From NCBI GenBank assembly GCA_028293745.1, contig JAQGOF010000048.1, positions 1 to 50,424 of the forward strand: a stretch of DNA of 50,424 nt, given 5' to 3'. Shown in pieces: positions 26,015 through 34,974 of this stretch. Source of the stretch: Gammaproteobacteria bacterium (GTDB lineage: Bacteria; Pseudomonadota; Gammaproteobacteria; Steroidobacterales; Steroidobacteraceae). The position numbers and the translations under genes were made by a program. The notes beneath the pieces were generated by a model. The model was not told where the DNA came from. It was given only the letters and a program-made list of their open reading frames with translations, and did no database searches. Position 1 is the first letter of the stretch; each line of letters opens with the position of its first letter.

Positions 26015-26428
26015 ATGGCACGCCCCAACTCCCTGCAAACCAAGATTGAAAAGCGTATTGCGGAAAGCCGCGAATATGTGTTTCTGACCCGCGAGTTCAC
26101 GGACCTGAGTGGCCGCCGCCAGGTCCTGCGCGCGCTACGCAAGATCGTAGCCGAAGGCCGCCTCGCGCGGCTCGGCTGCGGTGTATACGGGCTCGCGTTC
26201 ACCTCCGGCCTGTCGGAACGGCCCATCCTCTTTCACCCTCATGGCTTCATTGGAGCCGCGCGCACTGCACTGACGAAGCTTGGGGTCGCGTGGGAGCCAA
26301 CTGAGCGCGAGCTGGCCTATAAGGAGGGACGCACGACCGAGATTTCTGAAGTGCCGGCCGTACGCATCCGGCGGCGGTTTTCGCGCAGGCTGAGTTTCGG
26401 CCAGACGGAGCTCGTGGTCGAGCGCTGA
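26015..26428 (+). CDS. AbiEi/DUF6088-like antitoxin-type winged-helix protein, no partner toxin
   Basis: The 137-residue protein resembles DUF6088 and the N-terminal winged helix of AbiEi, the antitoxin of type IV toxin-antitoxin systems: KIEKRIAESREYVFLTREFTDL, then VLRALRKIVAEGRLARLGCGVYGLA (split helix, recognition helix and wing). In AbiEi systems this domain binds the operon promoter. No AbiEii nucleotidyltransferase toxin lies on either side; the neighbours are the sigma factor and a PRC-barrel gene. It may therefore be an orphan regulator or a relic. The ATG at 26015 follows GGAAGG five bases upstream, preferred over an in-frame GTG at 25949. Confidence 0.75.
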   Translation: MARPNSLQTKIEKRIAESREYVFLTREFTDLSGRRQVLRALRKIVAEGRLARLGCGVYGLAFTSGLSERPILFHPHGFIGAARTALTKLGVAWEPTERELAYKEGRTTEISEVPAVRIRRRFSRRLSFGQTELVVER

Positions 26429-26549
26429 CGCGCGTCAGGCATCGGCGCATTCGAGTGTCGGTGTCTGCTGATGTGACCTCATGGTTGGAACATTGCTCCA
26501 GCGGGCTCATTCCTCTGGTGGGTTCCACAACAACGCAAGAGGTCATGTT

Positions 26550-26912
26550 ATGGGAATAAGCGCTGCAAATTCGGATGCGATCCGCGCAACGAAAGTCATT
26601 GGCACGAGCGTCAAGGACGCGGGCGGCGATAGGATTGGCAAGGTCGAGGACATCGTGCTCGACAAGCTGTCCAGTAACATCATGTTTGTAATCGTGGGCT
26701 TCGGTGGCTTCCTGGGGATCGGAGAGAAATATCACCCGATTCCCTGGTCATCACTGGAGTACGACGAGCGCGAAGGCGGCTACATCATCCCCTTCTCGCG
26801 GGAAATGCTGGAGGCCGCACCGGCGGACTCGATCGATGCGTTGGTAGCGGGCAACGGGGTGTCGTATCGCGATCGCGCGTACGATTACTACAATGCTCCG
26901 CGTTACTGGTAA
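26550..26912 (+). CDS. PRC-barrel domain protein
   Basis: This 120-residue protein is a PRC-barrel: ATKVIGTSVKDAGGDRIGKVEDIVLDK at the start, then FVIVGFGGFLGIGEKYHPIPW and a second half ending in a Tyr-rich YYNAPRYW tail. Such soluble PRC-barrel proteins are common in stress-response regulons, and the domain also occurs in photosynthetic reaction centres and RimM; function here is unknown. The ATG at 26550 has AAGAGG upstream. GGAAC at about 26496 with a TCAT about 18 bases on resembles a stress ECF promoter, but this is weak. The gene is convergent with the HAD gene. Confidence 0.9.
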   Translation: MGISAANSDAIRATKVIGTSVKDAGGDRIGKVEDIVLDKLSSNIMFVIVGFGGFLGIGEKYHPIPWSSLEYDEREGGYIIPFSREMLEAAPADSIDALVAGNGVSYRDRAYDYYNAPRYW

Positions 26913-26923
26913 GAAATCTGACG

Positions 26924-27673
26924 TCAGGCGAACGCGGGTTGAGGACCCGCGTTCGCGGTCGAGTTCCAATGTTCGATCTTCGCGAGAACGTCCGGCAACG
27001 AGGCCGCGACTGTAACCTGGGCAGGATTGTCTTGATGCGCGCGGCCTGCGAGCAGAATGGGCCGCAGGCCCGCTCCATTGGCGCCTTCGACATCCCAGAC
27101 GGGGTCATCGCCAACAAAGACGGCCTCTTTCGCCGAAACGTCGAGCATCTCGAGAGCGCGGCGAAACGGGGATGGATGTGGCTTGCGCCAACCCACATCC
27201 ACGCAGAAGACAACCCCGTCCACAGCTGCAAGCAAACCATGCCGCGCCAACTCCAAGCGCCAGGCGCGTCCTGAGCTGCCCCACGGAGTATTGGACACAA
27301 TCGCGGTCTTTACACCGCTGCGCTTCAGGTTCGTCAGAACCGGGAGGGCGTCACGGCTGATCCGTGCCGTGGAGAGAATCGGCTCGAGAAATGCGCCGCA
27401 CAGACGCTCCGTCAGTGTCGTGTCAGGCGTGTAGTGACTGAACAACACACGCAACCTTTCCTCCAGCGGCCACACCGCGAGGTCTGCGCGTTCCTGGTTC
27501 ATTTCCAGCGCCTGATGCACGAGGGCTGTTTGTGCCTCGCGGCCGAGAGGGCTGTGGCCCAATGTCGAGAGACAGGCATCCAACGAACGGCGGAGGAGGG
27601 ACATGAAGTCCGCCGGCTGATAGTAAGACACCAGCGTATTGCCGAGGTCGAAGAGCACCGCTCGAATAGGCAC
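26924..27673 (-). CDS. HAD-family hydrolase
   Basis: The 249-residue HAD-superfamily protein has motif I DLGNTLV at residues 9-15 (nucleophile Asp9; the second Asp of the usual DxDGT is Gly), motif II with Ser in IVSNTPWG, motif III Lys in WRKPHP, and motif IV GDDPVWDVEGANGAG. A helical cap lies between motifs I and II. The D-x-G-N-T form still supports phosphatase or dehalogenase-like chemistry in some members, but substrate is not evident. The start is GTG at 27673, with GGGAG upstream. The last codons form one arm of a strong hairpin at 26928-26956. Confidence 0.85.
   Translation of the reverse strand: MPIRAVLFDLGNTLVSYYQPADFMSLLRRSLDACLSTLGHSPLGREAQTALVHQALEMNQERADLAVWPLEERLRVLFSHYTPDTTLTERLCGAFLEPILSTARISRDALPVLTNLKRSGVKTAIVSNTPWGSSGRAWRLELARHGLLAAVDGVVFCVDVGWRKPHPSPFRRALEMLDVSAKEAVFVGDDPVWDVEGANGAGLRPILLAGRAHQDNPAQVTVAASLPDVLAKIEHWNSTANAGPQPAFA
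26928..26956. terminator. 12-bp hairpin inside the end of the HAD gene
   Basis: GCGAACGCGGGT, loop TGAGG, ACCCGCGTTCGC is a perfect twelve-base inverted repeat, starting two bases inside the HAD stop codon. It lies sixteen bases after the stop of the convergent PRC-barrel gene. It has no T-tract. It may block read-through in both directions while being part of the coding sequence. Confidence 0.6.
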
Positions 27674-27724
27674 TGACGGTCCACTCCCTGTGCTGCCATT
27701 TCAATGCATGTCCGCCCGACCGGA

Positions 27725-27792
27725 CTTGGGCCCAGGCGGCGCTGACTGCGTAGCCCGGGCTGCGAGGCCCCTGCCTGGGCGGCCCGCCCAAG
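27725..27792. repeat. Long bulged inverted repeat between HAD and MscS genes
   Basis: CTTGGGC (27725-27731) pairs with GCCCAAG (27786-27792), and CCAGGC (27732-27737) with GCCTGG (27773-27778), leaving a seven-base bulge on one side and a GC-rich loop of 35 bases. It lies upstream of both divergent genes and may be a regulatory structure or a repeat-element remnant. Confidence 0.45.
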
Positions 27793-27802
27793 GGCCAGTG
27801 AA

Positions 27803-27835
27803 TTGTACCGGCTCTCGGGCTTGTCCTTATATAAG
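27803..27835 (+). promoter_or_regulatory. Candidate promoter very close to the MscS start
   Basis: TTGTAC at 27803-27808 and TTATAT at 27827-27832 make a sigma-70-like pair with an 18-base spacer. The -10 lies in a perfect ten-base palindrome, CTTATATAAG (27826-27835). Transcription would start within about five bases of the ATG at 27845, giving an almost leaderless message. Confidence 0.45.
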
Positions 27836-27844
27836 ATTCGGCGG

Positions 27845-29722
27845 ATGCGTACTTATATCCGAATCGGTCTGCTCGCCACTGCGTACTTCTGTCAGGCAAC
27901 CGCTACCCAGGGCGCTACGGCGCCGCTTTCGCATGTGGCCGTGCTTACGGGGGACCAGGTCGTACAGATCCTGGACGAGACGGTTGACTGGTACCGGACC
28001 CTTGGTGCACAGCAGCAGACAGCCACCCAGCCCAGCGATCTGCTGATCCTGTATGCCAACCAACAGACCGCAGACAAGGTCGTTGGGCTCGCCTTCGAGA
28101 TCGCGCGGGCCAACGCGGAGCTGCTGAGCAGCGAGGCGAGTAGCGCGGATACGTCTACGGAAGCGGCCTCATCCGCACGCGCCCTGAGCGAACAGCAGAA
28201 GAGACTGGACGCACAGCGCAAGGCCATCGAGGACGAGATAGCGGCCGACAGAAAGCTGCTGGCGGCGGGTAAGACGGAGCTCGCGGCCAAGTTATCGGAG
28301 CTGCAGGGCGAGCTCGACATGGTCAATGCGAGAAAGAACCTTCTCGACACGATGTCGCAGTTCGTCAACGAGAGCGACACCATGCGCGCCAGCGCGAGCG
28401 CTCTGAAGGCGCATATCGACGCGATCGCCGTGTCGATACCCTCGGCAAATCTCGGTGGCGCGGCGTCGGCGCCCGGGGCCGCTGGATCATCAGCGTCGCA
28501 GGCATCCACGGCTCCCGCGCCTGTCTTGACGAGCACTACCAACAGCTCATCGGACCGGACCGGCATCTGGGAGTTGGGCTCCAACGTTCTCAGGTTGTCG
28601 AAGAAGATCAGCACGATAGACAGCATCGATGCGCGAACTGCTGCACTCGAGCAGACGTTCGCGAAGATACGGGCCCGCCCGCTCGAGCAGCTCAAAAGCT
28701 ACGCCGCACAAAGCGACGCGCTGGCCGTCCAGGCTGACAGCGCCAACGGCGCCGCCCTCAAGGCGGTACGGGATCAGATGGATACGCTGGCGTGGTTGTT
28801 CAAGGAGACTTCGGCCATTCTGATCCCGTTGAGCAAGGAGGGAGTGCTGCTGAATCAGTATCGGCACAACCTGAGCAGCTGGCGTGATACGACCAAACGC
28901 CAGTATCACGACGCTCTGGCGACGCTCGGTGTCCGGCTCCTGGTTCTGGCAGCGATGCTCGCTGTGGTCTTCGCGGGCGCGGAGGTGTGGCGGCGGGCAG
29001 TGCTTCGCTACGCGCATGAGCCGCGTCGCCGCAACCAGTTGTTGATGGTTCGGAAAGTCACCACCTGGATTCTGGTGGCGGTGATCATCGGCCTGACGTT
29101 CGTGACGGAGTTGAGTTCGTTCGCGACCTTTGCGGGCCTGCTGACTGCAGGACTTGCGGTCGCGATGCAGAGCGTGCTCGTTTCCATCGTCGGTTATTTC
29201 TTTTTGATCGGCAAATACGGCATTCGCGTGGGCGATCGTGTGCAGATCGGCAATGTGAGCGGCGAGGTCATCGATCTCGGACTGGTACGGATGCACCTGA
29301 TGGAGCTGAGCTCACAGGGCCCGTTGGGTGCGACGGGCCGGGTCGTGGCATTCGCCAATTCGATCGTCTTCCAGGCCTCGGGCGGGCTGTTCAAACAAAT
29401 CTCAGGTGTGAACTTCGCATGGCACGAAACTACCCTGACATTGCCGGCGGATGCCGACTATGCTCTTCTGAAAGAGAAGCTGCTCGTCGCGGTGAACGAT
29501 GTGGTCAAGCAGTATCACGATGAGATTGTCCGCCAGACACGGGAGATCCAGAAGACGACCTCCTCGAACGTGGCCGCGGTGACTACGGCCACTCCGCAGG
29601 TGCAGCTGCATTTTTCGCCGTCGAGCGTGGAGGCGGTTGTACGCTATCCCGTGCCGCTCCAACACGCGGCTGAAATTGACGAGCAGGTATCGGAGTCGAT
29701 GTTGAAGGCCATTCGCGATTAG
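27845..29722 (+). CDS. MscS-family mechanosensitive channel with long periplasmic coiled coil
   Basis: The 625-residue protein has a signal peptide (residues 1-25), a long helical region with heptad character at about 95-175, a Ser/Ala/Thr-rich linker at 205-240, and another helical stretch. The membrane part begins at about 360: one helix near 362-382, another near 408-424, and the pore-lining type helix near 430-458 (FAGLLTAGLAVAMQSVLVSI, then VGYFFLIG). The MscS beta domain follows (YGIRVGDRVQIGNVSGEVIDLGLVR). The pore helix has the Gly/Ala pattern of MscS, and the family opens on membrane tension to release solutes. The large extracytoplasmic N-terminus resembles MscK/YbiO-like members. 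The ATG at 27845 is needed to put the signal peptide first; an upstream TTG at 27803 overlaps the promoter-like sequence. Confidence 0.88.
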   Translation: MRTYIRIGLLATAYFCQATATQGATAPLSHVAVLTGDQVVQILDETVDWYRTLGAQQQTATQPSDLLILYANQQTADKVVGLAFEIARANAELLSSEASSADTSTEAASSARALSEQQKRLDAQRKAIEDEIAADRKLLAAGKTELAAKLSELQGELDMVNARKNLLDTMSQFVNESDTMRASASALKAHIDAIAVSIPSANLGGAASAPGAAGSSASQASTAPAPVLTSTTNSSSDRTGIWELGSNVLRLSKKISTIDSIDARTAALEQTFAKIRARPLEQLKSYAAQSDALAVQADSANGAALKAVRDQMDTLAWLFKETSAILIPLSKEGVLLNQYRHNLSSWRDTTKRQYHDALATLGVRLLVLAAMLAVVFAGAEVWRRAVLRYAHEPRRRNQLLMVRKVTTWILVAVIIGLTFVTELSSFATFAGLLTAGLAVAMQSVLVSIVGYFFLIGKYGIRVGDRVQIGNVSGEVIDLGLVRMHLMELSSQGPLGATGRVVAFANSIVFQASGGLFKQISGVNFAWHETTLTLPADADYALLKEKLLVAVNDVVKQYHDEIVRQTREIQKTTSSNVAAVTTATPQVQLHFSPSSVEAVVRYPVPLQHAAEIDEQVSESMLKAIRD

Positions 29723-29744
29723 GAGGGGCGCGGCCAGGAGGCTG

Positions 29745-31034
29745 TCAGGCAGGTTCCTGGGAGCGCTTCAGTACCCGCTGGACTACGAACGTCATCAGTC
29801 CGCCGGCAGTCAGGCACGCCGACAGAAACAACATGGGCGCGAGATCGTTCTGGGTCCGGTCCCTGATCCAGGGGACGGCGTTCTGGGCGAGGAATCCGCC
29901 CAGGTTGCCCACGGAGTTGATCACCGCAAAACCCGCAGCGGCGGCGGCGCCCTTGAGAAAGGTCGAGGGTAGCGACCAGAACACCGGTTGGGCCGAGAAG
30001 ATGCCGGCCGCAGCCACGCATAGCAGTGCAAACTTCACCGCATTGCCGGGAACAAACACGCTGGCGGCGAGGCTGGCCGCTCCGATGAACGCCGGCAAGG
30101 CGATGTGCCAGGTCTGCTCGCCGGTTCGCGCGGCGTGGCGTGGGACCCACCACAGGGCCCATGCCACGCAGGTCCAGGGGATGATGTTGAGAAAACCGTT
30201 TGTCGTGTTGGTGACGCCGAAGCCCTTGACTACCGTGGGCAGCCAGTAACTCAGACCGTACGCTCCGAGTGGCAGGCTGATGTAGAAGAGCGCGATCACG
30301 ATGACACGGCGATCCAGCAGGGCGGCAAGCGTTGCGCTGTGTGACCCCGCTCCCTGCTGTTGTTCCTCCCTCCGCAGCAGTGCCCGCAGGTGGCTCTTGT
30401 CGTCGGCTGTCAGGAACCTTGCCTGTTCGGGACCGCTTGGCAGGATCACGAATGTGAGCAGTCCCATCACAATGGCCGGCAGCGCGGTCATGAGGAAGAC
30501 CCACTGCCAGCCCCGCAGGTGCAATGTGCCATCCGCATCCAGCAACAAGCCTCCGATCACGCCGCCCACCGCGTTGGCGACTGCGCTCCAACCCATGAAC
30601 ATGCCCACGAGCCGGCCGCGGTACTCCCACGGGACCCAGAGGGTGAGCACGAAGAGCACGCCCGGGAAAAAGCCTGCCTCGAGCGCGCCCAGAAGAAAAC
30701 GCAGCGTGTAGAACATCGGCGCGTTCTGGGTGAATGCGAGCGCCAGCGTGACGAGCCCCCAGGACACCATGATTCTCGCGAACCACACACGGGCGCCCAC
30801 TTTTGCCAGCAACAGGTTGCTCGGCACCTCAAAAATCAGGTAGCCGATGAAGAACAGGGAGGCGCCGAGGCCGTAGCTCGTCTCGGTGAGGCCGAGGTCG
30901 CCCACCATCTGCAACTTCGCGTAGCCGATGTTCTGCCGGTCTATATAGGCTATCAAGTACATGACGCCGAGGACCGGCATCAGATGGCGGGTGATCTTGC
31001 GGACGATAGCGGCGGTTTGTGGGTCCTTGCTCAA
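29745..31034 (-). CDS. MFS transporter, anion:cation symporter (ACS) family
   Basis: This 429-residue transporter has twelve membrane segments. ACS-family signatures are visible: YLIAYIDRQNIGYAKLQM in helix 1, FFIGYLIFEVPSNLLLAKVG in helix 2 and the following loop, and FLLGALEAGFFPGVLFVLT. Family members take up organic anions such as tartrate, phthalate, hydroxybenzoate or hexuronates with protons or sodium. The start is TTG at 31034, ten bases after the MMPL stop, so the two genes are co-transcribed; a later ATG would delete half of helix 1. Substrate is unknown, but an aromatic or sugar acid would fit the family. Confidence 0.92.
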   Translation of the reverse strand: MSKDPQTAAIVRKITRHLMPVLGVMYLIAYIDRQNIGYAKLQMVGDLGLTETSYGLGASLFFIGYLIFEVPSNLLLAKVGARVWFARIMVSWGLVTLALAFTQNAPMFYTLRFLLGALEAGFFPGVLFVLTLWVPWEYRGRLVGMFMGWSAVANAVGGVIGGLLLDADGTLHLRGWQWVFLMTALPAIVMGLLTFVILPSGPEQARFLTADDKSHLRALLRREEQQQGAGSHSATLAALLDRRVIVIALFYISLPLGAYGLSYWLPTVVKGFGVTNTTNGFLNIIPWTCVAWALWWVPRHAARTGEQTWHIALPAFIGAASLAASVFVPGNAVKFALLCVAAAGIFSAQPVFWSLPSTFLKGAAAAAGFAVINSVGNLGGFLAQNAVPWIRDRTQNDLAPMLFLSACLTAGGLMTFVVQRVLKRSQEPA

Positions 31035-31044
31035 CGCTGTCGCA

Positions 31045-33354
31045 TCAGGCTGTGCGCGGGGCGGGATGACGCTCGTAGCGGCTAAGGATCCACAAGGCGC
31101 CGGGCAGGGCGGTGAAATCCGCCAGCAAGGCCAGGATGAAGGCCGTCGAGGTGACTATCCCGAACTGGCGCATGGGAGGCAGGTCGGAGAAGGACAGGGC
31201 GAGAAAGCCGCTCGCATTGATGAGAGTGGCAAACAATATGGGCCGGCCGGCAATCAACATCGCGTGTTGCAACGCTGCGCCGGTTGAGTTGGTCGGACGG
31301 CTTTCCAGGAAATGATAGAAGAAGTGGACCTGGTCGTTCTCTGTCGCTCCCAATACGGTCGAGCCGATCAGGATTGTGGCGATGTTGAGCGGAATCCCCG
31401 TCAGCCGCATCACGAGAAACACGGACAGGATTGCGAACAAGGAGGGGATCATCGTCATCAGGCGCGCGCTCGGGCTTCGGAAGACCACGAGGAACGCGCA
31501 GAAGATGATGCTCGCAGTGAGCGCGAAGCTTTCCGTGAGGGTTGGCAGCAGCCGCTCGGTGATCTCCGTGGAGAGTACGCCCTTGCCGACCAGCAGCCCC
31601 TGAGCGGTCTGCAGGGCGGGTTCCTTCTCCTTCGCTTCCTTCCAGACTCGCTCCACGAACTTGCGCATTGCCCCGGTGGGGCCGAAAAGCTCGGCTCTGC
31701 CACGGATGCTGAGCCGCACACTCGCAAGGTCCGCTATGTCAACGTACTCGCGAGCCGAGGGCTCGGTAAGCATGATCTGCTCGAGATCCGCGGCGAGCTT
31801 CGACCAGGCTGGGGCATCCGTGGGTAACTTGTCGGTTCCCGACTGCAGGTATCGCGCCCATCGAAGCACTGATGTCGGGCCATCCACGGCCGTAATGCGG
31901 GAATCCGCCTCCAGGCGCTGAGTCAGTCGCTCGATGGCGCGCAGGAACTCGGGATCCAGGGCATGGCCAGGCGGGGTTTTTATCCAAAGGTCGACTACGT
32001 CGAGTCCATTGAATTCCTGGAACCGACGCGTGTCTTGTGCCACGCGCACGTTGGGGTTGACGTAAGTCAGTGCATCCGTTTCAAGTTCGAGTGGAGCGAG
32101 TCTTCCCGGGATGCCGAAAAGTGCCGCCGCGCCGCATAACATTACCAAGATGGCGGCAATGACCAGTGGCCACCGATAGCGATTGGTCGCGGGAACCAAC
32201 ACGTCTACAAAGCGTGCGAATCGCCTTCCAACGCGAGCCCCCTCGGATCGGAGCGGCGTGCGGAACAGTGACTGCAGCGCGGGAAACAGCGTGAAGCATC
32301 CGACCCATGCCACGACCAATCCCGCGGCGGTCCACAAGCCCATCTCGCGAACCGGCCGTATTTCGGAAACCGCGAGCGCAGCGAAGCCGACCGCGGTTGC
32401 GAACATCGATGCGGTGCTGGGAAGGAATTTGTTGGCGAGCGCGCCTGCGTGATGTTCGAGCGGAGTCGGTGCGTCGTCCGGCTCCATATACCTCGAATGG
32501 ATGTAGACGAGTGTGGCTGTCGTCGTGACCATGACGGTCAGCGGAACGAGCGTAGACACTACGGTGTTCGACCAGCCGAAAATCGCGGCCAGTCCTACTG
32601 CAATGGCTACAACGGAGCCCAGCGTGACGATGATTGCGCCCAAGGCCCGCAGGGAGCGGTAGACAATCAGCACCAGTGCGACCAGAAAGATTCCGAACAG
32701 GGGCATGAATTTTTTGGTGGCGACGCCGGTTTGGTGTTCCAGCCAGGCGTTCAGCCACGGGGAGCCGACGCGGCGGACGACTGTAAAGGGGCCACCTGAG
32801 TTTTCCAGCGGCAGGACCAGTGAATCGATGGCAGCCAATGCGCGGTTACGGTCTTGCGGCGAGTTCGCACGCAACTCGATTCCTATACCCAGGTAGTGAT
32901 CACCCAAAAGTCCAGCGCGTCGGAAGAGTGGCGTGCCGGTTGCGAACGGGCGCAGACGTTCCGCTTCACCGGCACTGATTTCCTTTGTAGGGTCTGCACG
33001 GCGGAAGAAGTCGAGAAGACTGTGGGGCTTGATACCGGGTATCTTCGCTAGCTGGCGCTCGAGTTGGTCTGCAGTACGGAGCGCCGCGGGGCTTAACGGG
33101 TCCGGTCCTTCGAGCATGATCAGCGCTTGTTCGCCCTCAGGGAACACTCGATCGAAATCCATCGTCGCCCGCGCGACCGGGTCGCCAGCGACGGCCAGAC
33201 GATCGATTGCAGGGTCATTGGGTATGAGGGTGGCGCCGTAGATCCCCGCCACTGTGAGGATCAGGAATACTCCGACGATCCATCCTCGCATGTGCAGGAC
33301 ACGCAGGAAGAATTGGAAGACTTTAGAATCCTTGGGCGACGCGGGCACACTCAT
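31045..33354 (-). CDS. MMPL/RND-family exporter
   Basis: The 769-residue protein has the RND layout: a membrane helix at about 28-46, a large periplasmic loop, five or six helices from about 225 to 365 including the sterol-sensing-like block, then a second helix (about 397), second loop, and five or six more helices to the end (NIATILIGSTVLGATENDQVHFF, in which the acidic residue of proton relay RND transporters lies). This two-loop design fits MMPL transporters and the HpnN hopanoid transporter, which move lipids or lipophilic molecules from the inner membrane. A direct HpnN call is not secure. It is co-transcribed with the ACS transporter downstream and divergent from the PhnD-like gene, 64 bases away. 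Confidence 0.88.
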   Translation of the reverse strand: MSVPASPKDSKVFQFFLRVLHMRGWIVGVFLILTVAGIYGATLIPNDPAIDRLAVAGDPVARATMDFDRVFPEGEQALIMLEGPDPLSPAALRTADQLERQLAKIPGIKPHSLLDFFRRADPTKEISAGEAERLRPFATGTPLFRRAGLLGDHYLGIGIELRANSPQDRNRALAAIDSLVLPLENSGGPFTVVRRVGSPWLNAWLEHQTGVATKKFMPLFGIFLVALVLIVYRSLRALGAIIVTLGSVVAIAVGLAAIFGWSNTVVSTLVPLTVMVTTTATLVYIHSRYMEPDDAPTPLEHHAGALANKFLPSTASMFATAVGFAALAVSEIRPVREMGLWTAAGLVVAWVGCFTLFPALQSLFRTPLRSEGARVGRRFARFVDVLVPATNRYRWPLVIAAILVMLCGAAALFGIPGRLAPLELETDALTYVNPNVRVAQDTRRFQEFNGLDVVDLWIKTPPGHALDPEFLRAIERLTQRLEADSRITAVDGPTSVLRWARYLQSGTDKLPTDAPAWSKLAADLEQIMLTEPSAREYVDIADLASVRLSIRGRAELFGPTGAMRKFVERVWKEAKEKEPALQTAQGLLVGKGVLSTEITERLLPTLTESFALTASIIFCAFLVVFRSPSARLMTMIPSLFAILSVFLVMRLTGIPLNIATILIGSTVLGATENDQVHFFYHFLESRPTNSTGAALQHAMLIAGRPILFATLINASGFLALSFSDLPPMRQFGIVTSTAFILALLADFTALPGALWILSRYERHPAPRTA

Positions 33355-33418
33355 TCTCTATCGCACGCTCTTTGCGACCGCACGGGCCCTCAGCGCGTGG
33401 GGATGATAGCCTAAAGAT

Positions 33419-34228
33419 ATGAGCATTCTATTAGCCGCTGCAGCTTCGACTCTGGTGTTCTGTGCTCCCGGGTATCCCGGTGGAGCGGGGGACGCGCAAC
33501 CCTACGTGGATCAGTTCGCGAAGGCTGCCGCTGCTGCCGCCGGCTGGCCCGCCGGAAGTCTCTCCGCCGTGTATGACCCGACGGAGCAAGGTGGGTTGGC
33601 AAAACTTAATAGCGCCGACGCGGTACTCGCATTCGTTCCTTATCCCTTCTATGTCGAGCACGCGGCTCAGCTGCACCTTACGCCGTTGGCGCAGGCGGAC
33701 ATAGCCGGTACGGGTACCAAGGAGAAGTGGACCTTGGTGGCAAAAAATGGACGCGTGACGGGCGCGAGCTCGCTGACGGGCTACTCCATTGCGAGTGTGG
33801 CGGGATATTCTCCTGAGTTCGTTCGGCATTCGGCCTTGTCAGCATGGGAAGTGCCTGCCAACGTCAAAATAGAGCCGGTTGGGCAGATACTCAGTGCTCT
33901 GAGGCGGGTGGCGTCGGGCGAGCAGGTCGTCGTATTGCTCGATCAGACTCAGGCGGCGGCGCTTCCAACGCTGCCTTTTGCTAGTGATCTCAAAGCTGTC
34001 ATGCAGTCCCCCGAATTGCCCGTTGCGATCATTGCCGTTGTCGGCGATCGGCTGCCTGCAGCACGGGCGAAGACCTTTCAGGCCGGACTGCTGAAGATGG
34101 GGCAGGGGACGGAGGCGGCCGATGCGCTGGGGTCATTGAAGTTGCAGGGGTTTGTGATGCCGCAGTTGCCTGGGGATGTGGCGAAGCCGTTGACGGGGAA
34201 GCGCCCGATGGCAATAACGAAGCCATGA
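33419..34228 (+). CDS. PhnD-like periplasmic binding protein, orphan
   Basis: The 269-residue protein resembles type-2 periplasmic binding proteins of the phosphonate/phosphite (PhnD) group: a two-lobe pattern with AVYDPTEQGGLAKLNSADAVLAFVP, WTLVAKNGRV, SLTGYSIASVAGYSPEFVR and the hinge-crossing QVVVLLDQTQAAALPTLPFA. The N-terminus (MSILLAAAASTLVFCA) could be a short signal peptide with cleavage near the Ala repeat. There are no ABC permease or ATPase genes nearby, so it may feed another system or act as a sensor. It diverges from the MMPL exporter and precedes the TPR gene by about 30 bases. Confidence 0.65.
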   Translation: MSILLAAAASTLVFCAPGYPGGAGDAQPYVDQFAKAAAAAAGWPAGSLSAVYDPTEQGGLAKLNSADAVLAFVPYPFYVEHAAQLHLTPLAQADIAGTGTKEKWTLVAKNGRVTGASSLTGYSIASVAGYSPEFVRHSALSAWEVPANVKIEPVGQILSALRRVASGEQVVVLLDQTQAAALPTLPFASDLKAVMQSPELPVAIIAVVGDRLPAARAKTFQAGLLKMGQGTEAADALGSLKLQGFVMPQLPGDVAKPLTGKRPMAITKP

Positions 34229-34258
34229 GGGGTATGTTGGCGCGGTGAGGGGTGGTTG

Positions 34259-34972
34259 GTGAAGGGATGGTCGGCAATCGCTGGTGTCGCGATTATGGCT
34301 GCGACGATGGGAGTCGCGTGTACTTTCGCGCCACGTCGGGCCGCAACGGCACCGGCGTCGGTGGTGCGGGGCTCGGTTCCCGAAGGCGCACCTTCCGTTG
34401 ACGCGCGGTCCGTTGAGGAACGGGCAGCGGCAATCAAGGCGGCTGCGGACCGCAGCGACCATGAGTCTGACTCGAAGGTTCGGGCTGATCTGGCGACCGA
34501 GGCCAACAGCAACGCGGACGCCTGCCTGGCGCTGGATCCGGGGGCTGCCGCGTGCCAGTACGGCAAGGCAGTTGCAACCGGGCTCGAGGCGCGCGTGCAT
34601 CCGGCTCGTGCGGGCGGATTGCTGGGGAGCATGCTGCAGAGCCTCGGAAAGGCCGAGGCCACCGATCCTAACTATGACAAGGCAGGCCCTGCACGGGTGC
34701 GGGCGTTGGTGTTGATTCGGGCGCCGGGTTGGCCACTCGGGCCCGGCGATATCGACGCCGGATTGGCTGCCGCGCGCCGCGCGGTTGCATTGCAGCCTGG
34801 CTATCCGCCAAACGTCCTGGCGCTGGCCGAGGCGTTGTCAAAGACCGGCGATGAGAGTGGGGCGCGCGAAAACTACGCGCATGCCCTCGATCTGGCGCAG
34901 TCATTGCCCTCCGGGCCGGAACGCGAAGATTGGCTGCACGACGCAGAGGAAGGCTTGCGCGCCTCGAGGTAG
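34259..34972 (+). CDS. TPR-containing exported protein
   Basis: This 237-residue protein starts with a signal-like hydrophobic segment (residues 4-20, ending GVAC, a poor lipobox), an Ala/Pro-rich linker, and helical repeats with TPR spacing: DACLALDPGAAACQYGKAVA, AEATDPNYDKAGPARVRAL, RRAVALQPGYPPNVLALAEAL and GARENYAHALDLAQ. It resembles the outer-membrane-associated TPR proteins with a helical-repeat scaffold; function is unknown. The GTG at 34259 follows GAGG-GGTGG. An in-frame ATG at 34298 would lose much of the export signal. It follows the PhnD-like gene on the same strand and is convergent with the acyl-CoA dehydrogenase, with two bases between stops. Confidence 0.7.
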   Translation: MKGWSAIAGVAIMAATMGVACTFAPRRAATAPASVVRGSVPEGAPSVDARSVEERAAAIKAAADRSDHESDSKVRADLATEANSNADACLALDPGAAACQYGKAVATGLEARVHPARAGGLLGSMLQSLGKAEATDPNYDKAGPARVRALVLIRAPGWPLGPGDIDAGLAAARRAVALQPGYPPNVLALAEALSKTGDESGARENYAHALDLAQSLPSGPEREDWLHDAEEGLRASR

Positions 34973-34974
34973 CT

